Below, piece after piece: positions 16,214-25,224 of a DNA stretch of 37,899 bases (position 1 is its first letter; every line of letters starts with the position of its first letter). Source of the DNA: an uncultured Sphingobacterium sp. (lineage in GTDB: Bacteria; Bacteroidota; Bacteroidia; Sphingobacteriales; Sphingobacteriaceae); contig CANRHE010000009.1 in the NCBI GenBank assembly GCA_947630335.1, forward strand, positions 1 through 37,899, given 5' to 3'. Position numbers and translations under genes: made by a program. Under the pieces are notes generated by a model, which saw nothing but the letters and a program-made list of their open reading frames with translations, was not told where the DNA came from and did no database searches.

Positions 16214-17539
16214 CTATGGTAATAATACTCCATGATAAAGAGTTGCATCCACTTTTTCTAAATTTGTACCATATTTACTATTGATACCATCAATGAAAAT
16301 ATTAGCCATAATAGCATATCCCATGGGTGTCAAGTGAACACCATCTAAAGAAAAAGCATTTCCAGTAATGAATTTATTGCTAATAGCTATGCCATTATAA
16401 TTATATCCTGTTTTTACTTTGTTAAAGAAACTATATACATCAGCTACAGCTAGATTTTTGCTTGCTGCTATTGTTATAATTACTTTATTTAAAGCGATTA
16501 CTCTGTTTTGGACTTCAATGACTTCATTAGCATCTAATACAAATTTATCCTCCACTGGGTTTCTTGGGTCTAATCCATAAGGGTAACCTAATGCATTAGG
16601 TTTGCCCAGTAATCCTGAAGATGAGAATGGTAATACAAATAAATCTTTATCCGTAGCTGGACGAGTCCCTGATTTTGTCTCAATAAATATTGCAGATATT
16701 GGCATACCTGCTGCCGCAGTTGCTGCTGCCAAAAGAGCTTGATTTGTAACAGTCGTTAAATATGGGATTGCTGTAACATCAGGTATTGTAGAGACTACAC
16801 CTTTTTGTTGATTTGCAGTTAAGGCATTTATAAAGTTAGTATACTTTTCCGTAAAGGTAGCCTCAGAGATTAATGCCTTTGTTGGATCAAGAGTAGGGGC
16901 TGCACCATTCAGAGCATAACCTAATACGTCATTGTTACCCAAGCCAAAACTAAAGAATGTATGATTCTGATTGCTAGCATAGGATTGGTATGTTGTCAGG
17001 GGACTAGCATTGTCTGGAAGAAGCCTTTCAAAGTAGGGATTTCCTGCTACGGTTCCTAGGCCAGGCATCTCTGACATGTCTAGACGCATACCAGGTACAC
17101 CCAAGTTGTTGATTGCTGTGCCAGTAAATTTGGTGTATAAAGGCTTTTCTGGGTTATTGTTATAAAATCCACGTATGGCTAACGCTGTAGTTACCGGTTC
17201 TAAAACCGGTTGACCATTAACTAAAGCTGTTAAGCGAAGATAACCAGAACCATTATGTTGGCTTTCTGAGAAATAAGGGGTAATAAACTCGCCACCTCCA
17301 AATCGTTTCATTTTATCAGCAATCATATTCGGGAAGGAGTTTACCTGTCCTTCTAAATATAAACCGCCATCTGCATAACCTGCAGTAAGTGAATTTCCAA
17401 CAGCGATGTATTTTGAAAAATCTACTTGTTGTGTTGTAACTTTAGGCTCATCAATTTCTATCGAAGGCTTACAAGCAGCTACAAGACTAATTGCAGCAAC
17501 TGCCGCATATACTTTTATATTATTATTGAATAGTTTCAT
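16214..17539 (-). CDS. SGNH/GDSL-family esterase lipoprotein
   Basis: A 441-residue predicted lipoprotein: the signal peptide ends in the lipobox SLVAAC (Cys23). SGNH blocks are visible: block I AVGNSLTAGYADGG with the nucleophile Ser at about residue 50 (GNSL instead of GDSL), an oxyanion Gly in LGVPGMRL, block III FSFGLGNNDVLG, and block V LDGVHLTPMGYA with the Asp-His pair. It should hydrolyse esters at the cell envelope; the natural substrate is unknown. The large middle insert (about 200-330) makes it longer than typical SGNH hydrolases. The start MKLFNNN is five bases after the stop of the FadL-like gene, so the two form an operon. Confidence 0.82.
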   Translation of the reverse strand: MKLFNNNIKVYAAVAAISLVAACKPSIEIDEPKVTTQQVDFSKYIAVGNSLTAGYADGGLYLEGQVNSFPNMIADKMKRFGGGEFITPYFSESQHNGSGYLRLTALVNGQPVLEPVTTALAIRGFYNNNPEKPLYTKFTGTAINNLGVPGMRLDMSEMPGLGTVAGNPYFERLLPDNASPLTTYQSYASNQNHTFFSFGLGNNDVLGYALNGAAPTLDPTKALISEATFTEKYTNFINALTANQQKGVVSTIPDVTAIPYLTTVTNQALLAAATAAAGMPISAIFIETKSGTRPATDKDLFVLPFSSSGLLGKPNALGYPYGLDPRNPVEDKFVLDANEVIEVQNRVIALNKVIITIAASKNLAVADVYSFFNKVKTGYNYNGIAISNKFITGNAFSLDGVHLTPMGYAIMANIFIDGINSKYGTNLEKVDATLYHGVLLP

Positions 17540-17544
17540 AGTAA

Positions 17545-18783
17545 TTACCACTTATAGGTTAACGAAATACCGGGCGCATGTATGTTAGTTTTGAATGTAC
17601 CATTCAATCCTGTTACCGTATTAGTTACCGTTCGTTGAAGTATTCTTTGGAACGTATAAGCTCCATTTAAGTCAAGTTTACTAGATAACGCATAGGTAAA
17701 ACCCAAAGAGGCCATTACACGATTGTTGTCAGGTGTCTCCGCATAAACGTATTCTGCTCTAACAGGAGTAACTACATAGCCTGCACCTGCACGTAACTGT
17801 AAGGTTGTAGAAGGTTTGTAATTTACGCCTACTTTTCCCGAAAAAGCATTCAGGTATTTTTTATCTTGATAGGTGTCTTCTAGTGGGTCATCTCCTATGA
17901 TATCATCCGTATTATGCTTGTAGTTGAATGTAAGAGATTTATAGATGTCGTAATTGATGAAAGTACCGTCAACAGCTAAATCCACTTGAGAAGATAGTGG
18001 TATTGCAACTCCAACATTGAAAGAGCTTGGTAAAGGTAATTCAGCACTAAAGTTAGTTTTAGGGAATGAAGCCGCTAATGCTGAGGGTACTGTAAACTCT
18101 GCATCACCATCGGTTACCTTTGTATTTACTTTTGAACGATAACTCAATGAAATGGCTATAGCATCTTCTAAGTGATAATATATACCTACGTTATATCCTG
18201 TACCTGTTCCTACGCCAGTTAACTTGGCCGCTCCTGCTTGTCCATTACTGTCGAATACTGGAATAGAACGCCCTAAATCTACAGAGCCTACATTATATAC
18301 AAATCCCCCACCGAAACTAAAATTGTCTGTTAACTTGAAGCTCAATGATGGTTGGATATAAATGGCACGCATCGAAAGGTGGTTGAGCTCGTATTTTCCA
18401 GGCCACTCTGTTCCCCAATCAACACTGCCTCCATAAGGAGTGTAAATACCGATACCTGCTTTCCACCAAGTATCTTTAGGTCCAAATGTCGCAAATACAG
18501 AAAAAGGCGGTGATATTTTGAATTTGGTATTATATTGTTCGAATGATCCTTGCTCTCGGAATGCCGATCTATACATGACAGCAGTAGCGCCTGCTGAAAT
18601 AGCATTTCCTTTCATATTAACAAAGACTCCTGGATTATAAAATATACTTGTTTCATCAACAAATAATGCAGATCCTGCACCCGCCATACCCAAGGCTTTT
18701 ATACCTTGTGTATTTACTTGCGACCCTTGTGCAAATAGAAGGGTAGGGCTCGCCAGTAAGATAGTTAAAAGTAGTTTTTTCAT
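17545..18783 (-). CDS. OmpP1/FadL-family outer-membrane transporter
   Basis: A 412-residue outer-membrane beta-barrel. The signal peptide MKKLLLTILLASPTLLFAQ is followed by GSQVNTQGIKALGMAGAGSALFVDETSIFYNPG, the family's N-terminal hatch-like signature (Gly/Ala-rich, then the NPG turn). Alternating amphipathic strands run to the C-terminus, which ends in an aromatic residue (ISLTYKW) as expected for BAM-dependent folding. FadL proteins carry long-chain fatty acids or other hydrophobic molecules across the outer membrane. Linked with the downstream SGNH esterase lipoprotein, it may take up the products of ester hydrolysis, which is inference. Confidence 0.87.
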   Translation of the reverse strand: MKKLLLTILLASPTLLFAQGSQVNTQGIKALGMAGAGSALFVDETSIFYNPGVFVNMKGNAISAGATAVMYRSAFREQGSFEQYNTKFKISPPFSVFATFGPKDTWWKAGIGIYTPYGGSVDWGTEWPGKYELNHLSMRAIYIQPSLSFKLTDNFSFGGGFVYNVGSVDLGRSIPVFDSNGQAGAAKLTGVGTGTGYNVGIYYHLEDAIAISLSYRSKVNTKVTDGDAEFTVPSALAASFPKTNFSAELPLPSSFNVGVAIPLSSQVDLAVDGTFINYDIYKSLTFNYKHNTDDIIGDDPLEDTYQDKKYLNAFSGKVGVNYKPSTTLQLRAGAGYVVTPVRAEYVYAETPDNNRVMASLGFTYALSSKLDLNGAYTFQRILQRTVTNTVTGLNGTFKTNIHAPGISLTYKW

Positions 18784-18928
18784 ATACTTTTTTGGTTACG
18801 TATAATTACAATAATACAATGCTAACATAGTATTTTTCACGAATATAAATATTTTTTGGCGGGATATGATATTTTAAACAGCATATATTATGTATATTGG
18901 GGTGCATTAATTAATAGAAAATATAGTT

Positions 18929-19426
18929 ATGAGTCAAGTAACATTTAAAGGAACGGCTGTTCAAACAAAAGGAGAATTACCAGCAGTAGGAACTAAAGCA
19001 CCTGAATTTGCACTAACAGCAGCAGATTTGTCAACAAAAAAATTAAGTGACTTCTTGGGGAAACGAGTGATATTAAATATTTTCCCGAGTATTGATACAG
19101 GTACTTGTGCAAATTCAGTACGTACTTTTAATAAAGAGGCAGCTTCTTTAGACAATACCGTTGTGCTTTGTATTTCAAAAGATCTACCCTTCGCTCAAGG
19201 ACGCTTTTGCGGTGCAGAAGGTATTGAGAATGTAGTCACTTTGTCAGAGTTTAAAGATACTTCCTTTGCGGATTCTTACGGACTTACATTTGTGGGTGGA
19301 CCATTAGAGGGGTTGTTAAGCAGAGCTGTAGTTGTTGTCAATGAAGAAGGAGAAGTAATCTATACCGAACAAGTAGCTGAGGTAACTGAAGAACCAAACT
19401 ATAAAGCGGCATTAGCAGCATTATAA
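18929..19426 (+). CDS. tpx: Thiol peroxidase (Tpx, atypical 2-Cys peroxiredoxin)
   Basis: Reduces hydrogen and lipid hydroperoxides with thioredoxin as electron donor. The 165 residues match the family length. The peroxidatic Cys is in PSIDTGTCANSVR (about residue 60) and the resolving Cys in GRFCGAEG (about 94), with the typical N-terminal VTFKGTAVQTKGELPAVG. It is a single-gene unit, divergent from the FadL-like gene. I found no exact TAnnTTTG promoter in the 145-bp gap, and no OxyR-type site can be asserted. Probably cytoplasmic. Confidence 0.95.
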   Translation: MSQVTFKGTAVQTKGELPAVGTKAPEFALTAADLSTKKLSDFLGKRVILNIFPSIDTGTCANSVRTFNKEAASLDNTVVLCISKDLPFAQGRFCGAEGIENVVTLSEFKDTSFADSYGLTFVGGPLEGLLSRAVVVVNEEGEVIYTEQVAEVTEEPNYKAALAAL

Positions 19427-19438
19427 GTTACAGTAAAG

Positions 19439-19480
19439 AGAACAAAATGAAGTTTTTCATGAAGAATTTCATTTTGTTCT
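19439..19480 (+). terminator. Possible tpx terminator hairpin
   Basis: AGAACAAAATGAA pairs perfectly with TTCATTTTGTTCT across a 16-nt loop, 13 bp after the tpx stop. The stem is AT-rich and the following T tract is weak, so its efficiency is doubtful. Confidence 0.5.
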
Positions 19481-19524
19481 TCATTCCTAGTTAATATTAT
19501 TGTTTTTTTGAATATTATTGTGTT

Positions 19525-20679
19525 ATGAAGGATTTAAATGATAAAAAAGTAGCCTTGATAACAGGTATTACCGGTCAAGATGGTGCCTATTTGGCGGAAT
19601 TTCTTTTGAAAAAAGGGTATATTGTTCATGGCCTTAAAAGACGTAGCTCCTTATTTAATACTGACCGTATCGATCATTTGTATCAAGATCCTCATTTAGA
19701 TAACAGAAACTTCGTGCTTCATTACGGAGACTTAACAGATTCGACTAATATTATTCGTATTGTTCAAGAAGTTCAACCCGATGAAATTTATAATCTTGCT
19801 GCTCAATCGCACGTGAAGGTAAGTTTTGATATGCCAGAATATACAGCTAATGCTGATGGAGTAGGTACATTACGTATTTTGGATGCTGTTAGGCTGTTAG
19901 GGTTAATTAATAAAACTAGAGTTTATCAAGCTTCTACATCGGAATTGTATGGTTTGGTTCAAGCTGTCCCGCAGTCAGAGACTACACCATTTTATCCTAG
20001 AAGCCCATATGCTGTCGCTAAGATGTATGCATATTGGATTACTGTGAATTATCGAGAAGCCTATGATATGTTTGCCTGCAACGGAATCTTATTTAATCAC
20101 GAGAGTCCATTAAGAGGTGAAACTTTCGTGACTAGAAAGATTACACGTGCCGTGTCCAAGATTGCTCTAGGCTTACAGAATAAACTTTATTTAGGTAACT
20201 TGTCTGCCCAACGCGATTGGGGACATGCTAAAGATTATGTGGAAGCCATGTGGTTGATTCTGCAACAGGATAAACCAGAAGATTTTGTTATAGCTACTGG
20301 GGTTACTACATCGGTACGAGACTTCGTTAAAATGAGTTTTGCAGAGTTGGGTATTGAAGTTGAGTTTAGTGGTAAGGAAGAGTCCGAAAAAGGTGTTATT
20401 ATTGATCGCGATGAAGTAAGAATGAGAGCCTTAGGATTAGATCCTGACTTAATTAAAATAGGAGAGACTGTTGTTAAGGTTGATCCACGTTATTATAGAC
20501 CTACAGAGGTAGATTTGTTGATCGGTGATCCAAAGAAAGCACAAACGCAGTTAAATTGGAAACCAAAATATGATTTACCTATGCTAGTTTCTGAAATGAT
20601 CCTAAGTGACTTAGAGCTCATGCGAAAAGAACAGTATCTCAAAGAGGGTGGCTTTGAAACATTAAATTATTTCGAATAA
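19525..20679 (+). CDS. gmd: GDP-mannose 4,6-dehydratase
   Basis: Converts GDP-mannose to GDP-4-keto-6-deoxymannose, the branch point to GDP-fucose, GDP-rhamnose and related sugars for surface polysaccharides or glycoproteins. The 384 residues begin with the Rossmann motif [19 protein letters not shown] (GxxGxxG). Also visible are the [13 protein letters not shown] block, the catalytic STSELYG and the SPYAVAK Tyr-Lys motif, and [16 protein letters not shown], which binds the nucleotide sugar. No GDP-fucose synthase (fcl) gene is next to it, unlike the usual arrangement, so its partner lies elsewhere. Upstream spacing from tpx suggests its own promoter, not clearly visible. Confidence 0.95.
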   Translation: MKDLNDKKVALITGITGQDGAYLAEFLLKKGYIVHGLKRRSSLFNTDRIDHLYQDPHLDNRNFVLHYGDLTDSTNIIRIVQEVQPDEIYNLAAQSHVKVSFDMPEYTANADGVGTLRILDAVRLLGLINKTRVYQASTSELYGLVQAVPQSETTPFYPRSPYAVAKMYAYWITVNYREAYDMFACNGILFNHESPLRGETFVTRKITRAVSKIALGLQNKLYLGNLSAQRDWGHAKDYVEAMWLILQQDKPEDFVIATGVTTSVRDFVKMSFAELGIEVEFSGKEESEKGVIIDRDEVRMRALGLDPDLIKIGETVVKVDPRYYRPTEVDLLIGDPKKAQTQLNWKPKYDLPMLVSEMILSDLELMRKEQYLKEGGFETLNYFE

Positions 20680-20740
20680 TGTTTTGGAATAATTTTTGTT
20701 TTCTTTCCCTTTATATTAAACTAAATTGAAATTGTTAAAG

Positions 20741-20753
20741 GGGAGTGAGTAGA
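20741..20753 (+). promoter_or_regulatory. Shine-Dalgarno-like site deciding the coiled-coil protein start
   Basis: GGGAG at 20741-20745 stands 8 nt before the ATG at 20754, within AAAGGGGAGTGAG. It favours this ATG over the GTG at 20745 used in the ORF track. Such a clear SD is unusual among the genes here. Confidence 0.55.
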
Positions 20754-21683
20754 ATGTCAGTTAGAAGTACAAGCCCATACGAAGTGGATGAAAGTAAAAA
20801 TAAAGATAAAACAAAACTTTACTTTTTTATAATAGCGGTTGTAGCACTTTTGTTTACAAACGTTTATTTTTATGTAAAGTTCAAATCTTCAGGAGAAAAG
20901 CTTTATACAATTGCTTTACAGAAAGAAGAATTGCAACGTGAAATTGATAGAGTCGAAGCTGAATTGGATAATATTACGACTCTGAGTAATGAAAACTTAC
21001 CGGTGGAGTTGATTAATGATGAACAATCAATAAGAAGTAGTATTACCGATTTAAGATTACAACTTGATGATATTAATATTAGTGACAGACAGATAGATCA
21101 AGTCAAAGATATGATTCAGCGACTCAAAAATCGTGTTACTATTATAAAAATTGAGTCAGATGAGCTTCGCATTCAGAATGAGGTTTTAAAAAGAGAAAAT
21201 GAAGCTCTTTCTAACCAAGTTGAAAGAAAGAAAAGTGAAGTAGAAACCTTAAAAGAAGATAATAATGATCTTAAGTACAAGGTAACTACAGCTTCATCCA
21301 TAAAAGTATCTAATATTTCTGTGAATGGCGTCGAAGAAAGGCGTTCTGGAGATTTTGAAGTAGAGTCAAGAGCAAAGCGAGTAGATAAGCTGCAAATCAA
21401 GTTTTCTATCGCAGATAATGTTTTAGCTAAAGAAGGAAAGAGAGATATTTTTGTACGAGTTGTAGACCCTCAAGGTAACCTCATTGCAGATAGTTCTAAT
21501 TTATTCTATATTCAAGGAGGAAGTAAATTACAGTATACCTTTAAAGAAACCATTATGTTTACCAATAAAGGTGAAGAATATGAATTTCTTTGGAGTGATG
21601 GTAAATTTAAAAAGGGAGCATATACCGTATTGCTTTATGCAGATGAAGCAATTATGGGAAGATCAAGTATTGTGCTGAAATAG
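20754..21683 (+). CDS. Membrane-anchored coiled-coil protein of unknown function
   Basis: A 309-residue protein I cannot assign to a named family. After about 20 polar residues there is one transmembrane segment (LYFFIIAVVALLFTNVYFYV, residues about 21-42). Then a long heptad-rich coiled coil runs to about residue 175 (LQREIDRVEAELDNI, LKRENEALSNQVERKKSEVETL). The last about 120 residues form a compact strand-rich domain (DKLQIKFSIADNV, DIFVRVVDPQGNLIADS, GAYTVLLYADE). The topology (short N-terminal tail inside, coil and domain outside) is inferred. It follows gmd by about 74 bp and has its own SD. A strong hairpin terminator ends it. Confidence 0.7.
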   Translation: MSVRSTSPYEVDESKNKDKTKLYFFIIAVVALLFTNVYFYVKFKSSGEKLYTIALQKEELQREIDRVEAELDNITTLSNENLPVELINDEQSIRSSITDLRLQLDDINISDRQIDQVKDMIQRLKNRVTIIKIESDELRIQNEVLKRENEALSNQVERKKSEVETLKEDNNDLKYKVTTASSIKVSNISVNGVEERRSGDFEVESRAKRVDKLQIKFSIADNVLAKEGKRDIFVRVVDPQGNLIADSSNLFYIQGGSKLQYTFKETIMFTNKGEEYEFLWSDGKFKKGAYTVLLYADEAIMGRSSIVLK

Positions 21684-21693
21684 AATATATCTA

Positions 21694-21744
21694 TTCTAAT
21701 CAAAAAGGTCTCGAATAAATTATTCGAGACCTTTTTGATTAGAA
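21694..21744. terminator. 24-bp perfect-stem bidirectional terminator
   Basis: Arms 21694-21717 and 21721-21744 are perfectly complementary over 24 bp (core AAAAAGGTCTCGAATA) with a 3-nt loop AAT. It lies between the convergent coiled-coil and TerC-type genes and supplies a T tract in both directions. Confidence 0.85.
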
Positions 21745-21747
21745 ACT

Positions 21748-22800
21748 TTATTTGCTGTAATCAGGCTTCTTAGGAAAGATTAAAGAAGCGATTATACTCA
21801 GGGCTAATATTGATACGATGATTATTAAAGAGTGCGAAGTGGTGAACCCCCAAGCTTTTAACCAGTCGTGTAATAACATTTTTGCTCCGATAAATACTAA
21901 TAAAAATGCTAATCCTACTTTCAAATAATGAAACTTGTGAATAATGTTTACGAGTAGGAAGAACATAGAACGTAAGCCTAATACCGCAAAAATATTTGAA
22001 AAGAAGACGATATAAGGATCTTTTGTTACCGAAAATATAGCAGGGATTGAGTCAACAGCAAAAATTAAATCCGTAAACTCGATTACTAACAATACTAAGA
22101 ATAGGGGGGTCATATAACGTACACCATTCTCAATATGAAAAAACTTTCCGCCGTCTAATTTTGGAGTTACCTTAAAGTATTTTGATGCAAATTTAACGAT
22201 AGGATGGTTTTCTGGGTCTACCTCATCTTCTTGATTACGATTGATGTACATCATTATACCTGTGTATACTAAGAAAGCTCCAAATAGGTAAAGAATCCAT
22301 CCAAACTTAGCGATTAGAGCGGCACCTATAAAGATGAAGATACAGCGAAGTAATATCGCTCCGATGATACCCCACACTAATACTTTGTGATAATACTTTT
22401 CAGGAATGCCGAATGACGAAAACAATAAGACCATTACAAAAATATTATCAACAGATAATGCGTACTCAACGACATATCCTGTAAGATATTCTAACGTAAG
22501 ATTTTTATTATAGGTTGACAAACTAGCCGCAAGATCTCCTTCATTAATTGTTATATTATGAAAGTGTAATGCAATCACCTCTTTCAATCGTGGTATATCA
22601 TGAACATTGTGAAGTTCATTACCCCATATATATAAAACCACTCCAAACCCTAGGGCAAATAGAACCCATATGGCTGACATTATTGCTGCAGTTTTTAGTG
22701 TGATTGGCTTGTCATTTTTGCTGAATAAACCTAAGTCTATTGCGAGCATGAGGATTATGAATATAATAAACCCTCCAATAAACATCATTTCGTGACTCAT
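21748..22800 (-). CDS. TerC/Alx-family integral membrane protein
   Basis: A 350-residue polytopic protein with eight to nine membrane segments. Two family signatures are visible: EYALSVDNIFVMVLLFSSFGIP at about 112-135 and the second half FTDLIFAVDSIPAIFSVTKDP, whose acidic residues are thought to bind metal. In other bacteria, relatives (Alx, MeeF/TerC) export Mn2+ or help to load metal onto secreted proteins; which applies here is unknown. The start codon lies one base after the stop of the polyprenyl diphosphate synthase gene, so translation is probably coupled. Confidence 0.88.
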   Translation of the reverse strand: MSHEMMFIGGFIIFIILMLAIDLGLFSKNDKPITLKTAAIMSAIWVLFALGFGVVLYIWGNELHNVHDIPRLKEVIALHFHNITINEGDLAASLSTYNKNLTLEYLTGYVVEYALSVDNIFVMVLLFSSFGIPEKYYHKVLVWGIIGAILLRCIFIFIGAALIAKFGWILYLFGAFLVYTGIMMYINRNQEDEVDPENHPIVKFASKYFKVTPKLDGGKFFHIENGVRYMTPLFLVLLVIEFTDLIFAVDSIPAIFSVTKDPYIVFFSNIFAVLGLRSMFFLLVNIIHKFHYLKVGLAFLLVFIGAKMLLHDWLKAWGFTTSHSLIIIVSILALSIIASLIFPKKPDYSK

Positions 22801-22801
22801 C

Positions 22802-23773
22802 TTACTTGTTTCTTTCTGTTGTGAATTTTACTAATTGTTTTAGTCCTTCTTTATATTGATTATCTGGGAATTCTTCCAAAATGTGAAATGCTTCTTGTTG
22901 ATAATGTAGCATTTTTTCGGTGGCATAATTTAACCCTCCACTAGCTCGGACAAAATTAATTACTTCAGCTACCTTTTTATTATCTTCATTGTGATTTTTG
23001 ACAAGGTTGATGATATACCTCTTTTTGGCTGTCGTGGTATGGTTTAGTGCATGAATTAAAGGCAGAGTCATTTTCTTTTCTTTAATATCATTACCAACAG
23101 GTTTACCGACATCATCTAACCCAAAATCAAATAAGTCATCTTTTATTTGAAAAGCAATTCCTACTTTTTCGCCAAAGAGTTTCATCTTTTTTATGGTCTC
23201 CTCATCTGCCTTTGCAGAGCAAGCTCCAGCAGCGCAGCATGAAGCAATTAAAGACGCTGTTTTTTTACGAATAATCTCGTAATATATATCTTCTTTGATA
23301 TCCAGTTTTCTAGCTTTTTCTATTTGTAAAAGCTCGCCCTCACTCATTTCTTCTACTGCTTCAGAAACAATCTTGAGTAAGTCATGTTCATTGTTATTAA
23401 CAGATAATAAGAGTCCTTTAGAAAGTAGAAAATCACCCACCAAAACAGCTACTTTGTTTTTCCAAAGCGCATTGATCGAAAAGAAACCTCTTCTTTCATT
23501 GGCATCATCAACGACATCATCATGTACTAATGATGCGGTGTGTAGGAGCTCTACTAATGAAGCACCTCTGTAGGTTGATTCGTTGATATTGCCGCAAAGA
23601 CCTGCTGCAAAAAAGACAAACATAGGGCGCATCTGCTTACCCTTTTGTTTGTATAAATACTGAGTTATTATATCTAATAGCGGAACAGAACTCTGCATAG
23701 ACTGCTTGAATTTAGTCTCAAATGCAGCTAGCTCTTCCGCTATGGGCTGTTGTATTTTTTTTAAACTTAGCAT
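22802..23773 (-). CDS. Polyprenyl diphosphate synthase (IspB-like)
   Basis: Elongates farnesyl diphosphate with isopentenyl units, most likely to the C35-C40 side chain of menaquinone, the respiratory quinone of this phylum. The 323 residues show the first Asp-rich motif LVHDDVVDD at about 86-94 preceded by the GKQMRPMFV substrate-binding region, and the second motif FQIKDDLFDFG at about 207. Chain length is inferred, not proven, from the small residues before the first motif. It is cotranscribed with the downstream TerC/Alx gene (1-bp gap). The start MLSLKKIQQPI is conventional for Bacteroidota homologues. Confidence 0.92.
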   Translation of the reverse strand: MLSLKKIQQPIAEELAAFETKFKQSMQSSVPLLDIITQYLYKQKGKQMRPMFVFFAAGLCGNINESTYRGASLVELLHTASLVHDDVVDDANERRGFFSINALWKNKVAVLVGDFLLSKGLLLSVNNNEHDLLKIVSEAVEEMSEGELLQIEKARKLDIKEDIYYEIIRKKTASLIASCCAAGACSAKADEETIKKMKLFGEKVGIAFQIKDDLFDFGLDDVGKPVGNDIKEKKMTLPLIHALNHTTTAKKRYIINLVKNHNEDNKKVAEVINFVRASGGLNYATEKMLHYQQEAFHILEEFPDNQYKEGLKQLVKFTTERNK

Positions 23774-23830
23774 AATATGGTAAAGACCAATAAGGAGCTG
23801 ATTATATGGAATAAATATAGGAAAAATACC

Positions 23831-24394
23831 TTAGATAGACTCTACTGCTTTCTCTAATTCTGTGTACCAGTCTTCACCATATTCGCGGATTAAAGGGTCT
23901 TTTAAAAACTTATATACAGGCACTTGTAAATCCTTTCCGAAAGAACAAGCGTCCTTGCAAATATGCCAACGATCATAATGTAAGACATCAAATTCGGGGT
24001 AATTTGTCGTACGTATAGGGTAAAGGTGACACGAAATAGGTTTTTTCCACTGTACTTCACCAGCTTCATAAGCTTTTTCAATAGCACACTTAGTGATGCC
24101 ATTTTCCCAAGTTACATATGCACATTCTTTATTACCATCTACACAAGGGGTAGTCAGATCTCCATCTACATCAATTACATACTTTCCCTGCTCTTCGATA
24201 GCTTGTATACCACGTTCTGTCATATATGGTTTTATGTGCGGATATATTTCGTCTAAGATTGCTTTTTCAGATTCTTTTAGTGGTGCACCAGCATCACCCT
24301 CTATGCAGCATACACCTTTGCACTTTGAAATATTACAAACGAAATCATTATTTATTAAATCCTCATGAACCAATACATTACCTACCTCAATCAT
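23831..24394 (-). CDS. DUF3109 family cysteine-rich protein
   Basis: A 187-residue cytoplasmic protein of the DUF3109 family, function unknown. Ten cysteines are visible at about residues 20, 25, 29, 30, 84, 91, 103, 122, 146 and 150, in motifs CKGVCCIEGD, CAYVTWENGITKC, SCHLYP and CKDAC. This is similar to the zinc/iron-sulfur YkgJ type, so metal or cluster binding is likely (inference). It is last gene of the DUF2480-DUF3108-DUF3109 run, 9 bp after the DUF3108 stop. The start MIEVGNVLVHEDLI is the only sensible one. Confidence 0.82.
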   Translation of the reverse strand: MIEVGNVLVHEDLINNDFVCNISKCKGVCCIEGDAGAPLKESEKAILDEIYPHIKPYMTERGIQAIEEQGKYVIDVDGDLTTPCVDGNKECAYVTWENGITKCAIEKAYEAGEVQWKKPISCHLYPIRTTNYPEFDVLHYDRWHICKDACSFGKDLQVPVYKFLKDPLIREYGEDWYTELEKAVESI

Positions 24395-24403
24395 ATTCTC
24401 TTT

Positions 24404-25195
24404 TTATTTTGAATAGCTTACTTTTTTACCAAGCTCATATTTTAAACCCTCAGCTTTTGTGAGCTCCATCGTAACCGAGCCAATTAGGATATCCACTTTA
24501 GCTTTTACCGGAATCCGATTTCCATCATTAGTGACCCAAAGATAAAGTTTACTATCCTTTTTAAAAATTCTTCCTGGCTTTATTTCGGGATTAAACTTAA
24601 TACAATCTATAGTTCCCAACGCCGTTTTAATCTTTTCTGTACCAGCATAAGTTACTTTGAACTCCGCAATCTCGTCGTTAAGGAAATAGGGCAATTTGAA
24701 AGAATCACCAATTTTTAGGGTTGAAAGGTCTAGATTTCTAGAGAAATAATAGGCCGATACAAGGTCGAATATCTGTGAATATGGACTTTTGAATGTTCCT
24801 TTAGCTCCCTTTACCGTCTTTGTTTTGTGATCAAATGTAGCATACTCTTGACGTCTATAGTTATTTTCCTTTATATCTTCAATATATAAATAGGGCAAAT
24901 AAGTATTCTTATCTATATAGGAATCATAATTGTTTCTGACATTATAAAAAATCGAAAAACCGCTGGCCGTTTGTCCAAATGCATTCAAGTGAAATATATT
25001 TTTTGTACTTAATTCTAAGTTAGAAGTATTGACAGACAGCACCCCACTTGCTGCTGTAACAAACCCGTACTTTAGTTTATAATATAATTTTTCACCCTCT
25101 TTGAATGTAGGCTCTTTTAAATAGGGAAGAGACTGTGCTTGGAGTAGGGTCAGGTTGGCTATACAGAGCAATAAGAATAGATAGAGTCTTCTCAT
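24404..25195 (-). CDS. DUF3108 domain-containing exported protein
   Basis: A 263-residue exported protein with the signal peptide MRRLYLFLLLCIANLTLLQAQ. The body is a strand-rich DUF3108 domain (FKEGEKLYYKLKYGFVTAASG, IDCIKFNPEIKPGRIF, LYLWVTNDGNRIPVKAK). The recurrent pattern of paired beta strands suggests a lipocalin/LolA-like half-barrel, which is a guess. No catalytic residues are visible. It lies between DUF2480 (29 bp upstream) and DUF3109 (9 bp downstream), all on the minus strand, a probable operon. It may act on the periplasmic side of the envelope. Confidence 0.82.
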   Translation of the reverse strand: MRRLYLFLLLCIANLTLLQAQSLPYLKEPTFKEGEKLYYKLKYGFVTAASGVLSVNTSNLELSTKNIFHLNAFGQTASGFSIFYNVRNNYDSYIDKNTYLPYLYIEDIKENNYRRQEYATFDHKTKTVKGAKGTFKSPYSQIFDLVSAYYFSRNLDLSTLKIGDSFKLPYFLNDEIAEFKVTYAGTEKIKTALGTIDCIKFNPEIKPGRIFKKDSKLYLWVTNDGNRIPVKAKVDILIGSVTMELTKAEGLKYELGKKVSYSK

Positions 25196-25224
25196 AGATT
25201 CAGGAGTTTTAATATAGATTGGTT

